A stretch of 64,000 nt of DNA from Diphasiastrum complanatum (lineage: Eukaryota > Streptophyta > Lycopodiopsida > Lycopodiales > Lycopodiaceae). The stretch covers positions 16,036,969-16,100,968 of the forward strand of contig CM055106.1 of NCBI GenBank assembly GCA_029204225.1, in the 5' to 3' direction. The stretch's first letter is position 1. The number at the start of each line of letters is the position of its first letter. The position numbers and the translations under genes were made by a program. Positions 53,239 to 64,000 of the stretch are shown piece after piece. The notes below the pieces were generated by a model, which was given only the letters and a program-made list of their open reading frames with translations, made no database searches and was not told the origin of the DNA.

Positions 53239-56200
53239 ATCACACTCCATGGTGCTGTAGATTAGATTGTGTTTTATTGGCTTTACAAGCTACAAAAATG
53301 TTGTGCCACACCTCCTCTAAAATTCACTTCCCTTAAGCATTTGTTTAGTTCCAAATTTCAGTTTCTCTTTCTAGAGAGCATGACTCAATAGCCATCCAAT
53401 AAATTGTAAGAGAGGAGCGTTCTAATGGCTACTAAATTTGTTTTAGCTAGATTGTGGTCTAATGTAAATGCAAGATCAGTTCAATTCTAATAGAAATAGA
53501 AGTAGTTGTTTCAGTTTGCATTGTGGCATAGTTCTTATATTAGCACCTTGGCATCCAAAGATGCTTTTTCTAAATTGTTGCGGTTTTTAATTATAAATCA
53601 TGCCTCTAGCTTTGTTAATTCAGACTATACAATTTAACACCTGAAATAAGAAATTTGAATGCCCATATCTATTTCAATAGAGTTCCAGCTTAATTGTTTT
53701 CTTGTTGACATGTTGCTTTGATCATATAGGATATTTTAAAGTAGACAATGATAAAAATTGTAGTGAAAGATCGGATATTACACACACATTAGAAAATGTC
53801 AAATTTTGACCAATATCTTTGCAGCTCAATGATATTTTGTTTGCAAATACTCAAAATCAATGGCTCAATTTTTTTATCTTAAAATGTATATATGAAGACA
53901 TTTGTGATAAATCGTGAGATATGGATCTCTAAAATAAGTGCTTGAAGTGCACACTTTTGTACACATTTTGCTACAAATCTGGTGTTAACATGAGCCATTC
54001 CTGTAGAAATCAATATTGTTGACTTTCATACATGATTCGTCATTGTCAACTCAAAATTAGAAGCAAATACATCCACATCTTGGGGATACTCTTAGCTAAT
54101 TGTTTTGCTAAACATTTTATCTTGGTCTTTGATTTATTTTGTAATAATTCTAATTCATACCTTTCTATGAAAGCATTTGTTAAATTGGTATGCATCCAGT
54201 AGACACGTACGATTTTTGTCATGTCATTGTTTTGAACAAAGCCAAGCACATGAGCATTCCCAACATCGTTATTTGTAATTTTAAATTGGTGTTGGAAACT
54301 AATATTGTTGATTTGTGCTAAGCAACATTTATTATATCCAACAACTAAGAGGACTCATAAATAGGTTTCAACCAAATATCTAAAGTCCGCATCTTCCATT
54401 TATATCAACGGATTCAATTTTGAGAAATTAGAATTTTGGGAAGGTGGGGAAGAGCATTTTGAAAGCTCATCAAATTCCATTGTGATCAATTTGGTGAACT
54501 TATAATCCACAATTTTCATATAAATTTCAAATCTTATCTTCCTTCAATTCACAAAATGGTTTATGATTCCGTTTATGACTAGGGATTTGATAATCAATTT
54601 GAATGTGAGGAGCAAATATATCGTAACTATGGAGATTAGTATTGTCATGCCCACATTTGGATTGATCTCGGATTATTATCCCATAAGGAGGTCAGTAGGC
54701 CTCTCTTGACTTGTAAATTAATTATGATTATGAGGGGTTGGGGCCCACATGGATTTAAGATCATAATTAATGGTAAGAGGCTAAAATCCTAAAACTCAAG
54801 ATGGTGGATTTGTATGGGTCTAATAGTGAGTCATAGGAGAAGTGGAGGAGGTGGCCCAATTAGGCTGCTGATGTGTCCAGTGAGGTGTCATAGTGCACTA
54901 GTAGTGGTGCATGGGCCTTGGAGGATATAAGTATACCCATAGGACTCTCATTAGTGTAGGCTTGATTTTGGTGATTGTAGTAGTATGTTGTAGGAGTGAC
55001 ATCTCTCTCCTATTGAGCATTGTTTGGTCCATAGTTAGGGGGCTAGATCCAATTGATCTAGGTTTGGTTGGGTAGGAGATTTTGCCTCCTTTGTCAGCGA
55101 TGAGATGACTACCAGAGGAGGCAGAATTTACCTGCATTTCATCGCTGACAGAGGAGGAAGGAGCTACTCATTACCATCGCTGACAGAGAGTTGGTTGAAT
55201 GCAAAGTTTACTCTCTTTCCATTGTTGACAAAGGAGTCATTTGAGAGTATTCTATTGATCTATCATTCTAAGAGAATGAATGGGCAATCTGTTTTTGCCA
55301 TTCATCGCATTTTGGGATAAGTGGCTTGTCAGTAAATAGAGGCAAAACATATGTCTATCTACCATCGCATTTTAGGAAACCTACTTCTTCTATTTCATAA
55401 CGCTTCAAAGAAGAAGTTTTTTCACATTGACACAACCATCATGCCTTGAGCTACATTGTTATCACTTTCAAAAGAAATGGAGTTACCAAACAAAAGGACC
55501 TCTGGTCTCAGATTTCTTAATTTGTTTCATACTATCTTTGGATAATGGTATTGGGTTGTGCCTTTTTTGTTGTGTGCCTTGGAATGATATCTCAAAGTTG
55601 TAAGAGGAACTATGAACGTTGATCTTTTGAGGTATTTTTCTTTGATGTTAAGTATAGAGATGCTATCTAATGGATAATATAGACTAGGAGTGCATCTTGA
55701 GAGATTTTTTGCATGGGGGAAGATTTTTTGACTCTATATAAAAAGTCCTTTCAAGTTCTAAATCAAAATCGTTATTAGAGTATAGAGCTCAAAGTTTGAA
55801 TCGTATATGTGTCTCATTATTCACCCTATCTTCTTGAAATATAGGAGGTAGATCTATACTCGACATGGTTGGAATATACCATTTAGAGCTAAAATCTCAA
55901 CCTACTGGCATATTCACTTAGGATCACAGTGACTAGGATACCTCGTTGGAATATATGGTTCCTAGTCACTCACTATTGAACATCTTGAAACCGAGATGTT
56001 TAGGTGTTGTATACCGCACTTGAAGTAAACTTCTCTTTGTCAATAAAAGAATCTACCGGTTGTCATAGGGAGATGAGTTTATTAAATCATTAGAGAGTGG
56101 AAAAGACAATGATTGTCTATCAAAAGGTGAGAAGAGCCATATGATTAAATCATCCAAAGATGTTTCATCCTAATCTTCCATGAGGACCCGATATCCCTTA

Positions 56201-56620
56201 TGTTAGTACATCTTATATGAACATCACTTTGTTGATTGGGTTGAAAATTATGCATCGTCAACGTATTTGTCTCTCTTCGGCGCAGCGAGACTCGAGGAGA
56301 TAAGGGAATCGACCGAGCCTTGCATTTTACCCATCATGGATTTGAGGAGAACAAGAGATGTCATAATTCTGATCCTATCATAGAGGATAGAATCTTGAGG
56401 AAAACATAGAAATTTTAGTACCATACCAACTAAAGAGAATCTCAGTTACCACTACAATTCACTACGATGAAGAACTTATCCGAGAGGCAACCAGACCACC
56501 TAAACAAAATCCCACAAAATCTCGGTTACAAAAAAAGAAAGTAATAGACACACAACTAACCGAGTGACAAAACAGATGCATGATAAACCTAAATAGCCAA
56601 TCCAACCGCTGTCAGAATCT
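53239..56620. other. Intergenic DNA without a recognized gene
   Basis: AT-rich. 54,640-54,900 starts TGTCATGCCCACA, reminiscent of a gypsy LTR start, but no partner repeat was found. 55,095-55,190 has repeated CATCGCTGACAGAG(AGG) words. No coding motif. Confidence 0.45.
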
Positions 56621-56863
56621 CAAAGGGCCCATCCGAACGAAAGAGCTTCAAGCTCCAATAGCAAGTCACCAACAATAGTTTTCAAAGTTCTCGAGAACTT
56701 TGTGAAATCGCCTTTTGATATTTTACAACACTTCAAGAATTTCACGCTTGATGATGTTGTCACACAAATACCCCAATAAAAAAGGGAACCTACACAAGCT
56801 TCCCCATCCTTTGAAGGACCTACCAAGAGAGTCCAGCTAAATCTTAAGGATTTTGATGAGGAG
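56621..56863 (+). other. Probable upstream part of a gypsy fragment
   Basis: Precedes the RT open frame. The reading in other frames is broken. No domain recognized. Confidence 0.3.
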
Positions 56864-57745
56864 ATGAATCATTTTGTTCACGTAGGAGCCCACCTGACGC
56901 TAGATCAATTATTTGATTTGGAGAAATCACTAAGGAAGTATATAGATGTATTTGCCTGGAATTACACTGAAATGAAGGGGGTCTTACATGAGGTTGTAGT
57001 CCATACCATTCCCCTAGAAGAAAATGCTAAGCCTTATCGATGTAACCCTACGTATAGAGAATGCATTGACGAGGATATTGAGAACTTGCTTGATGCTGGC
57101 TTCATCAATGAAGTCCAACATACGGATTGGGTATCGCCCATAGTTGTGGTGCCCAAGAGAAATGGCAAGCTTCGTATCAGCGTCGATCTTAAAAATCTTA
57201 ATGCGGGTACCAAAAAAGACTTTTTCCCTCTGTCTTTAATGACACAAATTTTAGAAGAAATGGCTAGAGCTGAAGCTTTCAGTTTCTTAGATGGGTTCAG
57301 TGGATACTTCCTGATCCAAATAGCTCCTGAGGATAGGCATAAAATGGCTTTCGCCATAGAATATGGCATTTATGCCTACAATGTAATGCCTTTTGGCTTG
57401 TGCAATGCCCCTTCCACATTCCAACGTGTCATACAAATGGCATTTCAAGATTTTCTACACCAAATTGTAGAGATTTATCTTGATGATCTCTGTGTGCATT
57501 CTTCGGCTAAAAAGCACCTCAAAGCATTAGAAAAGATCTTCATTCAATGTAGAAGGTTTGGAATCTCCCTTAACTTTGAGAAGTGCCAAATCTGGGACAC
57601 AGTCATGTTCGGACATATCATTTCCAATGATGGTATTTCTACCAATCCTTCCAAAATCAAGGTTATAGTCAAAATGCCACTGCCATCTACTGTGAAGGAG
57701 GTATATATCTTTTTGGCCACACTAACTACTACTGTATCTTTATAA
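56864..57745 (+). CDS. Ty3/gypsy reverse transcriptase
   Basis: A 293-aa frame covering RT palm and fingers: LRKYIDVFAWNYTEMKGV, HTDWVSPIVVVPKRNGKLRI, VDLKNLNAGTKKDFFPLSLM, FSFLDGFSGYFLIQI, NVMPFGLCNAPSTFQRVIQM, and the catalytic IYLDDLCVHS (YLDD intact), then GHIISNDGIS. The KKDFFPLPL-type and YLDDL features fit the plant gypsy Tat/Athila side. RNase H is missing after 57,745. Confidence 0.88.
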   Translation: MNHFVHVGAHLTLDQLFDLEKSLRKYIDVFAWNYTEMKGVLHEVVVHTIPLEENAKPYRCNPTYRECIDEDIENLLDAGFINEVQHTDWVSPIVVVPKRNGKLRISVDLKNLNAGTKKDFFPLSLMTQILEEMARAEAFSFLDGFSGYFLIQIAPEDRHKMAFAIEYGIYAYNVMPFGLCNAPSTFQRVIQMAFQDFLHQIVEIYLDDLCVHSSAKKHLKALEKIFIQCRRFGISLNFEKCQIWDTVMFGHIISNDGISTNPSKIKVIVKMPLPSTVKEVYIFLATLTTTVSL

Positions 57746-57821
57746 TTGACTAAGCCGGCAAAGACAACTAAAGTTGACTTCACACTGCTTACTCCCATTA
57801 TAGAAGATGAAGCTTCCATAA

Positions 57822-58335
57822 ATGGGGTATAGAATTTGTTGGCCTATAAGCCCAGTTGCTCAAAACACTCAATCTCGTTATATTCTTATTGCAACTAATT
57901 ACACTACCAAATGGGTTGAGGCTAGAGCAACCAAGGATGCCAATGCAAAAACCGTTGCGCGTTTTCTTTATGAAAACATCATTACTCGTTCTGGCTGTCC
58001 TATCGAGCTTGTTAGTGATAGATGATCACACTTCTTAAATGAGGTGGTTGATAACCTTTTACGCCATTACCTTTCTTGTCCATCGCAAAAGTACCGTATA
58101 CTACCCTCGATGTTATGGCCAAGTAGAATCCACTAACAAAACAATCTGCAAAATTCTAACAAAGGTAGTTGAGACGAGCAGATCGGATTGGGAAACCAAG
58201 ATGATCTCGACTATATGGGCATACTGTACCACTCCAAAGAAAGTCACTGGATGGGTCACACCCTTCCATCTCGTATATGGCCAAGAGGCAATAATGTGTA
58301 TTGAAGTTTTAGTACCTTCTTTGCAAGTCATGCAA
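57822..58335 (+). pseudogene. Gypsy integrase fragment
   Basis: YILIATNYTTKWVEARATKD and RSGCPIELVSDR (two catalytic Asp) in one frame, a stop and frameshift at 58,022, then YYPRCYGQVESTNKTICKIL (catalytic Glu) and FHLVYGQEAIM. It follows the RT after a deletion of the RNase H region and ends near 58,335. Confidence 0.8.
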
Positions 58336-58369
58336 ACCTTCTCTACTGATCTCTGCTCTTTATTCTTTT

Positions 58370-58455
58370 ATTCTTTATATTCTATTTTTATTATTCTTTA
58401 TTTTTATTATAGTTTATTTTTATTTTTATTTTTTATTTTTTATTTTAATTTTTAG
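58370..58455. repeat. T-rich low-complexity tract
   Basis: Degenerate (TTTTTA/TTATT)n immediately after the gypsy integrase fragment. Confidence 0.75.
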
Positions 58456-59365
58456 TGCTCAATATCTTATTTTGATTGTTACCCTCCTTGTTTTATTTTG
58501 CGTGTGATAAAATTTCAGTTTTAAGAAATTAATGATTGTAATTAACAATCATAGAGAGTTATTGGTTGCTTAATCAATGGATCTATCAAGTTCTACACTT
58601 TAGATTTTGATCTAGATTCACTACACTTAGATTTAAGCAAGAGCAATGGACCAAATCTTCATAAACAAGTGAGAGCGGTCTCACACATGTGGAGTACTGT
58701 CCACTGTACGGCCTACACCTGAAACAACAAGTACATAGGTTCTTGATAGCAATCATTCAATAAAATCATAATTTTATTGACTAGAAATCTCACAAAAGTG
58801 TAGAATGCAAAAGTCTCATCAATCTCATTAGCAAAATGATGATCCTTTTATGGATCAAGTACATCCACAAGTCTGGTACAGTCCAGCAGGTCTTCACACG
58901 TGTGAAGAGTGCCACATCACTCAGACCTATCCATTTGATCCATCCTTGATCCTTATCCAAGGTTGACCTTCTAGAATATGGCTAAAATCCAAAGAGCTAG
59001 TCTCCTAGAATATAGGAATATTCCTTACAAAATAGGATCTAAGAAAAATGGTCAACTCTTATCTTCTAGAACTCTATACACACGTGTGAACATCCACTTG
59101 CCATGTGGGAGCATTTACTCATGCACATGAAAGGATAAGCTAACTTCTAGGTGACTAGTCAACTTGACTAAAAACTAGTCATATCATGTTCACACTTGAC
59201 TTGATTGATACAAAATCAAAGTAGATATTTACAAATATGAAAAGTACTTTCTTTCACATGTGGGAACAGGCTCCACACGTGTGAAATAAGATCATGAACA
59301 TTGTGCTCATGGTTGATATTTATTTACAATAAAAAATGACAAGTGAGAAGTGACAATTTTCAACA
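58456..59365 (-). repeat. Copia 3' LTR (left edge uncertain)
   Basis: The minus strand starts TGTTGAAAATTGTCACTT at 59,365, right after a purine-rich AGAAGTGAGGAG. The interior carries several CACACGTGTGAA and CACATGTGGGA words, also seen at 50,419-50,450. Confidence 0.6.
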
Positions 59366-59550
59366 CTCCTCACTTCTAACTTGGCAAATCTAATGTACAT
59401 CTATCTACAATTCCAAGAGCATATCTTAACTTGTAAAATGGATCTTTGGACAATGGCTTGGTTAAGATATTAGCTATGCATTTAGATGATGGTACATGAT
59501 ATAGTTGCACCTCCTTGGATTGTACCTTGTGCTCCAAATATGCTTAGAAT
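59366..59550 (-). mobile_element. Copia RNase H C-terminal end
   Basis: Minus strand: VQLYHVPSSKCIANILTKPL, RYALGIVDRCTLDL-stop, then the polypurine tract and LTR. Only the last part of pol remains. Confidence 0.7.
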
Positions 59551-61047
59551 TTATTGTCATGTCTAAAACATCCCAAAACCCTCTCATAGAGAGCCATCAC
59601 TACCAGGATAAGCCAAAGTCTTTGAATGAGCAGGGAGTAAGGTAAAGAATCAAAGGCTTTCCTGAAGTCCACAAAACAACAATAAACTTCTCTTTCCTGT
59701 ACTTAGCTTCCTCAATCAAAGCTTGAAGTGTGAAGATGTGGTCAGTGGTAAGTAGTGAGATTGGAAACTTGTACGTACCAATGCATGTAATCTCCTGGAT
59801 TTTGCCTCTGAGCTCATTGCAGACTAAAGTATGGTGGCATAGAGCTTCGTGAGAACATGCTCAATCATGATAGTGTGGTAGTTACCAAGAAGCGTGGGGT
59901 CACTATTTCTATGGATAGGGTGGATGATGTTCGTGCACCAAGATGATGGGAAGCCCGAGACATTTGTGGAATAGAGGAGAGTGGCTAGTGTGGGAGCAAG
60001 GAGGTCAGCAGCATGGACTAGGAGTTCAAATTTGAGGTCTTTGATGTCTTTTGCCTTATGGAATTTCATTCTCTCGATGGCCGCAAGTACCATGTCAGGG
60101 GTGAAGAAGGTGAACTTAGAAGGGCATGGAGAGATAGAGATGGGTGCATTAGTGGGTATGGTATATAGACTGGTAGCATAGTCGGCCCATATGAGGAGGT
60201 CATCCAGGAGAGGTGGTGGAGCATGAGAGATGAACTCACGCCAAAAAGCGCCCAAAGAGCTGAAGAGAAGGTCAACAAGCCATTTTCCTTCAGAGTCATC
60301 ATAAGCACGCTTTTTAAGGCAGAGTATGCAATGGTAAGAGCGTCGGGTAGAGCCGAGAATGTGGGGAGCATGAGTACGTGCATGGGGGACAAGGTGATGA
60401 AGAGAACGACATTCGACATCATACCACGGGGAACGGAGTGGTGAGGAATGTGTGCATCTGCCTTTACGGGGCTTAGATGGAAAGGCTAGAGAAGCAACAA
60501 TATGAAGAGAGGTGGTAAGGAAGGCAACTTGTGTCTCGACTATACTGTCATGGGGAAAGGAGTGGAGTAAGGAGGCCAAAGACTCTTGGTAGACTTGCGT
60601 ATATAGAGAGCTGAATGTATATCTAGGTGCCCAAGTAAGCACGGGATGGGAGGATGACTGGGGAGGTGGGAGGTGGCCAATAGTGAAGGAGAGAAAAGAA
60701 TGATCAGAGAGGATCGTGGGAGAGATACGAAAATCAGATGAGAGGTATGGAGGATGGTGACCCCATGAGATAATCAACGACACTATGTCCGCCACTGTGA
60801 GGATGACAAGTATATTTGCTTGAATCTAGCCAACAAGTAAGGCCATTATAGATGGCTAACTCATGGGCCTCTCCAAACTGCAATAAATGCTCACCATAGG
60901 GGGTAATAGGTCCCAAGTTGTCCTCTGAAATTCTGGTAATGCCCATCACATCACTGTCAAGGGCATGAACGCGGAGCTGGTCAGTGGTATCATAGGACTC
61001 TGATTGTCATGAGTAAGTTCAAGCATTAAAATCCCTAGTGAGAACAA
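59551..61047 (-). mobile_element. LINE-A copy 3: endonuclease end to RT N-terminus
   Basis: On the minus strand from 61,047: LTRDFNA (G/R-DFN of the APE endonuclease), YGEHLLQFGEAHELAIYNGL, SKYTCHPHSGGHSVVDYLMG, the LSDHSFLSFTI motif, then the 323-aa frame 60,795-59,824 into the RT N-terminus ([42 protein letters not shown]). A decayed RT continuation follows to about 59,551. It provides the N-terminal part missing from the other LINE-A copies. Confidence 0.82.
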
Positions 61048-61228
61048 TAGCATAGATGATAGGAGTGGGGAGAAGAGGAGCAGATCCAAAAAGAGGAGTA
61101 GCAGACACAGATGAGGGAGCAGCAGACAAGGAGGAGGGTGTTCCCACATGGGCAGACAATGTTGCCTGTGTGGCAGGCAACGCTGCCACATCAGCAGCGA
61201 GAGTGGGGGAGCAAGGATGGGGGCGAGG

Positions 61229-61232
<4 letters not shown>

Positions 61233-61282
<50 letters not shown>
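61233..61282. repeat. (GA)n microsatellite
   Basis: About 50 bp; the allele of 19,359-19,426 in the second duplication copy. Confidence 0.88.
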
Positions 61283-61285
<3 letters not shown>

Positions 61286-61780
61286 GGGGCCTATGTAGTT
61301 ACTAGTTGCTAGTATGATATATCTACTACCATCATCTATGTTTAAACAATTGCATAAGCTTTTGCTCACAGCTCAAATTGCTCAATGCTCCGAGAGGTGA
61401 GAAGACTGCTAGTCTTGACTCTCAAATTTCAATGCACAAACATGTAGACATATCAATGCACATGTCATAGACACAATAGTTACTACTAGTAGTATATAGA
61501 TCGCTGTAGCCTGTAATTAGCATTCAAGACCTGTTTTTATAAGAATAGATGGCTTAGCAATGATTTAAAAAAATAGAAATGACGACGACAACACTGATTC
61601 GAACCATTTTCCGAATAATTGGCTCGATTCAAACCGGGGCCGATTCAAATCTGCTGGAAACAATCAGAGCATGAAACAATCATTAGTTTACTCCATGTGA
61701 AGGTTGTTGTCATAATGTGACCGAGCCAACTCTCTTTGGAATGGAGTTAATATGTAAGTTATGGCAGTCTGTTATAGTAG

Positions 61781-61867
61781 GTAAACCTAGCTGGGTGAAG
61801 ATCAAGAAAACTCAAACACTTCATGGTGCACTCAAGCTATCTGACTTCGTTGTTCCTGGAATTCCAG
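61781..61867 (+). CDS. TTC4: Duplicate TTC4-like exon 6
   Basis: Acceptor ATAGTAG, donor GTTTTTTT, 87 nt, same phase as 19,919-20,005. Few substitutions: T-to-S (KPSWVKIK) and E-to-K (KKTQTLHG), one silent. It could be a spare terminal exon or a pseudo-exon. Confidence 0.6.
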
Positions 61868-62031
61868 GTTTTTTTTTCTGCCCTAGTATCTGCTGCTGTT
61901 TGGAAAGAATGTGTACTTGTTCACCAGTTTTGGTTTCTCTCTCATATCTTGATTGTGTTTATCTGAACAACTGGTATTTGAGGTTCAAAACTCACATGAT
62001 AAGCCTATCGAATTTGCTGCTCGTCCTGCAG

Positions 62032-62102
62032 TTTTTTATGTGCTTGCCAAGGGTTCCCATTTTCGAGACTCTTTTATTTCTGGTAAATGGTGTCCTCCCT
62101 GA
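62032..62102 (+). CDS. TTC4: Duplicate TTC4-like terminal exon
   Basis: 71 nt, identical by eye to 20,184-20,254, with an intact CTGCAG acceptor and TGA stop. There is no upstream exon 1-5 copy in the window. Confidence 0.6.
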
Positions 62103-63269
62103 CTCCCAGTAGCGGCAGCAGGATCAACAAGAACTTTCATGGAATGGGTAAGACAACATATATCCTTCTATCCTGCTGTATGAGGAAGTTGAGAGTGAGC
62201 ATGCTGTCTTTTTCTGTCATTGTGCAATTCTGCTCATTCAATTTTTTGAATGTAGGGGTTGACATCAGTTCAGTGGGTTTTTGAACATATAGGCTTCTGC
62301 CCGCCTTTCAGTAAACCATTAAAACCATAGATATCATAGGTGTCTTTGCTCAGTCACGGATCTTTACACAGAGGTTATGTCTAACCTTGAAACTAGACGG
62401 AGCGATGTTCATCAGCCTCATCTATAGTGAGCTTTTATTTCTTATAGTTTGCTGAGGTGCTTTAAGGTAATTTGTTGGCTTGGAAAAGAGTTTAGAGAAT
62501 GGAGAACTAGGATAGACTTTTTACAGGGGGTTGTTTCACACTGAGGTCATTGATACATATGCTGAGAATAGAACATGAATATGCTTTTTAAGGTTTTTGT
62601 TTCATGAAAGTCAATGATAGATAGAATGATGGTGTGGAAAATAGATGTTTCTTTTTAAAAAAAAAAAAAACCCGTCAAAAGAGATTTTTTCTATTTTTTA
62701 CTTCTTGATATGACAAATGGATTCAACTACTTTACTTCACTCCGGATTTGAACATATAGCTGCTAACTTAGTCATCTGAGTTTTGGTTTGAACCTATGAA
62801 ATGGCAATTTGATGTTTGACTGGTTAAATTAAAGTAATGTGGTTTAGCTCTTCCTGCTGGTTAAATTAAACTTTATTATTTTATTCAAAAGTCTACTCTT
62901 TACAGTTTACTCATTATTTGCCATGGCTACCTCTCCGAGGAGATTGCTATGAAAATATGAATAGATATCTTAACTGATCTTCCGATCATGTATTTTGTCC
63001 CGTTAGTAGAAGGAAAAATGTCCCAGTTTATGCCATAATACTTTATGGTGAGATAGATGTTTATGGAAAAAAGATGTTACTTGCTCTTTTTCCATCTTTT
63101 ATTCCAAAGTTGCTGATAGGCTGGTTAACTTATGGACTTTTGGAATAATACTTGCCGTAGGCTGAACGATGGTTTGGAAATAAGATGTTCATATATATAA
63201 AAAACCGTCAAAGGATATTTTTCTTTTACTTTTTACTTGTTAGTGTGACAAATGGATTAACTACTTCAC

Positions 63270-63683
63270 TGTAGGAAAACAAGAGTCAAGGCACCAAGGT
63301 CTAGCTATCAATCAATCTCCACAAGACACAAGAGAGAAGAGATTGGGCACCCCCCTCTAAGAGAGAGAGAGACAGAGAAAACAACAACACAAGTAATGGA
63401 GAGCAATGCTTAGCCAAAACTAAAACATGCGACACAATAAGCCAATATGTACTCTACCTACTTACTGAATGTAGGGCACCCCCAGAAGTCAAGATAAGGC
63501 CCCTAAACCAAATTAGACCTCTAAGGACCCATGAGTCAGTACATGACCAAAATTGGGTCCATCACAAATTAAGAAAAACTTAACATGGCCTAAATAACTA
63601 AATCCCCATGGTTACACAAATCTCGACCTTTTGGGTCAAAGTAACCTATGGATTAACTTTAGCATGGTCATTTATTTCTAACA
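63270..63683 (-). repeat. LTR (3' LTR of a minus-strand element)
   Basis: On the plus strand TGTAGGAAAACAAG...TTTCTAACA (TG/CA ends, 414 bp). Adjacent CCCTCCTT at 63,684-63,691 reads AAGGAGGG on the minus strand, a polypurine tract. The first 49 bp recur at 21,391. Confidence 0.75.
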
Positions 63684-64000
63684 CCCTCCTTAAATGACAA
63701 TGCAAAAAAATTGAAATCTTCACTATGTAATAAAGCCACCACGTGCATTGTTGATGAATCATCATCCTCTTTTTGAACCACTGGTTTGATAGTCCAACTT
63801 GTAGGATCAACTTTGACTGCACAGAACTGGGTAGACATTTGGCGCTTCTGGTAAATGACAAACTGTACTCCCGCAATTTTGACAAGTATATCTTCAACCA
63901 TTCCTCACGGACGAACTGTCGTTTGATCAGCTAGCTTAATGGCAAAAGTCGCAGGCTTGATCTTGGTAAGGCCCATTTTGCACATAGCTTTGTATCAAAA
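63684..64000 (-). mobile_element. Retropepsin-like region of an LTR element, directly next to its 3' LTR
   Basis: The minus strand reads KPATFAIKLADQTTVRP, a stop, then MVEDILVKIAGVQFVIYQKR, the 'LADxTxxxPxGxxEDVLVKV' segment of gypsy proteases. No RT or integrase lies between it and the LTR, so the element is a short non-autonomous form. It continues beyond the window. Confidence 0.55.

Larger units (their letters stand above)
61048..63318 (+). repeat. Segmental duplication, copy 2
   Basis: Direct-orientation copy of 19,172-21,439. It carries about 60 extra bp near 62,925-62,990 and lacks 20 bp near 62,495. It retains the full LTR at its right end, unlike copy 1. Confidence 0.9.

Noticed and set aside
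54640-56050. Gypsy LTR beginning TGTCATGCCC
   Set aside because: No matching repeat or PBS found downstream in the window.

Overview
This is plant nuclear DNA. It has spliced genes with AT-rich introns, an EXORDIUM-family gene, a TTC4-type co-chaperone gene, and a dense nested mix of Ty1/copia, Ty3/gypsy, LINE and hAT elements. Very long TE-filled introns, low gene density and long (GA)n tracts suggest a large land-plant genome. A fern or another non-angiosperm is my guess, but I cannot name a species. There are no RNA genes, CRISPR arrays or bacterial signals. Layout: (1) 1-20,254, plus strand, is the 3' part of a TTC4-like TPR co-chaperone gene. Seven exons can be followed, phase-consistent at every junction, to a stop at 20,252-20,254. 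Its second visible intron holds a copia element. Intron 6258-6528 has the marks of a U12-type AT-AC intron. The intron 6958-19,918 (13 kb) is packed with two LINE families (A and B), a gypsy fragment, a hAT element and a gypsy gag fragment. (2) 19,172-21,439 carries the last two TTC4-like exons. It is repeated in direct orientation at 61,048-63,318, so the terminal exons exist twice, about 42 kb apart. (3) 21,391-31,080 holds a copia fragment and an unusual reverse transcriptase gene (GIPMG and YIDD motifs). That gene is cut inside its GIPMG codons by a 6.1-kb chromodomain gypsy element with LTRs and a target-site duplication. (4) 31,080-48,250 is a patchwork of copia elements, several being deletion derivatives, plus the 5' end of a gypsy element with a TGGCACCGTTGCC-type primer-binding site. 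(5) 48,250-51,420 has weak unclassified coding-like remnants, an LTR-like block and an imperfect duplication. (6) 51,507-53,238 is the best host gene: a secreted EXORDIUM-like protein which, across a 94-nt intron, reads in frame into a CUB-like domain. (7) 53,239-56,860 shows no gene. (8) 56,864-61,047 has gypsy RT and integrase fragments, a copia 3' LTR and a LINE-A 5' portion. (9) 61,048-64,000 has the second terminal-exon copy and the 3' end of an LTR element that carries only a retropepsin-like region next to its LTR. The two host genes share no obvious pathway: one is a cytosolic/nuclear Hsp90-Hsp70 co-chaperone, the other an apoplastic growth-related protein. The rest of the window is best read as a record of TE nesting and segmental duplication. 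All calls come from reading the sequence and recalling family motifs; no searches were run.
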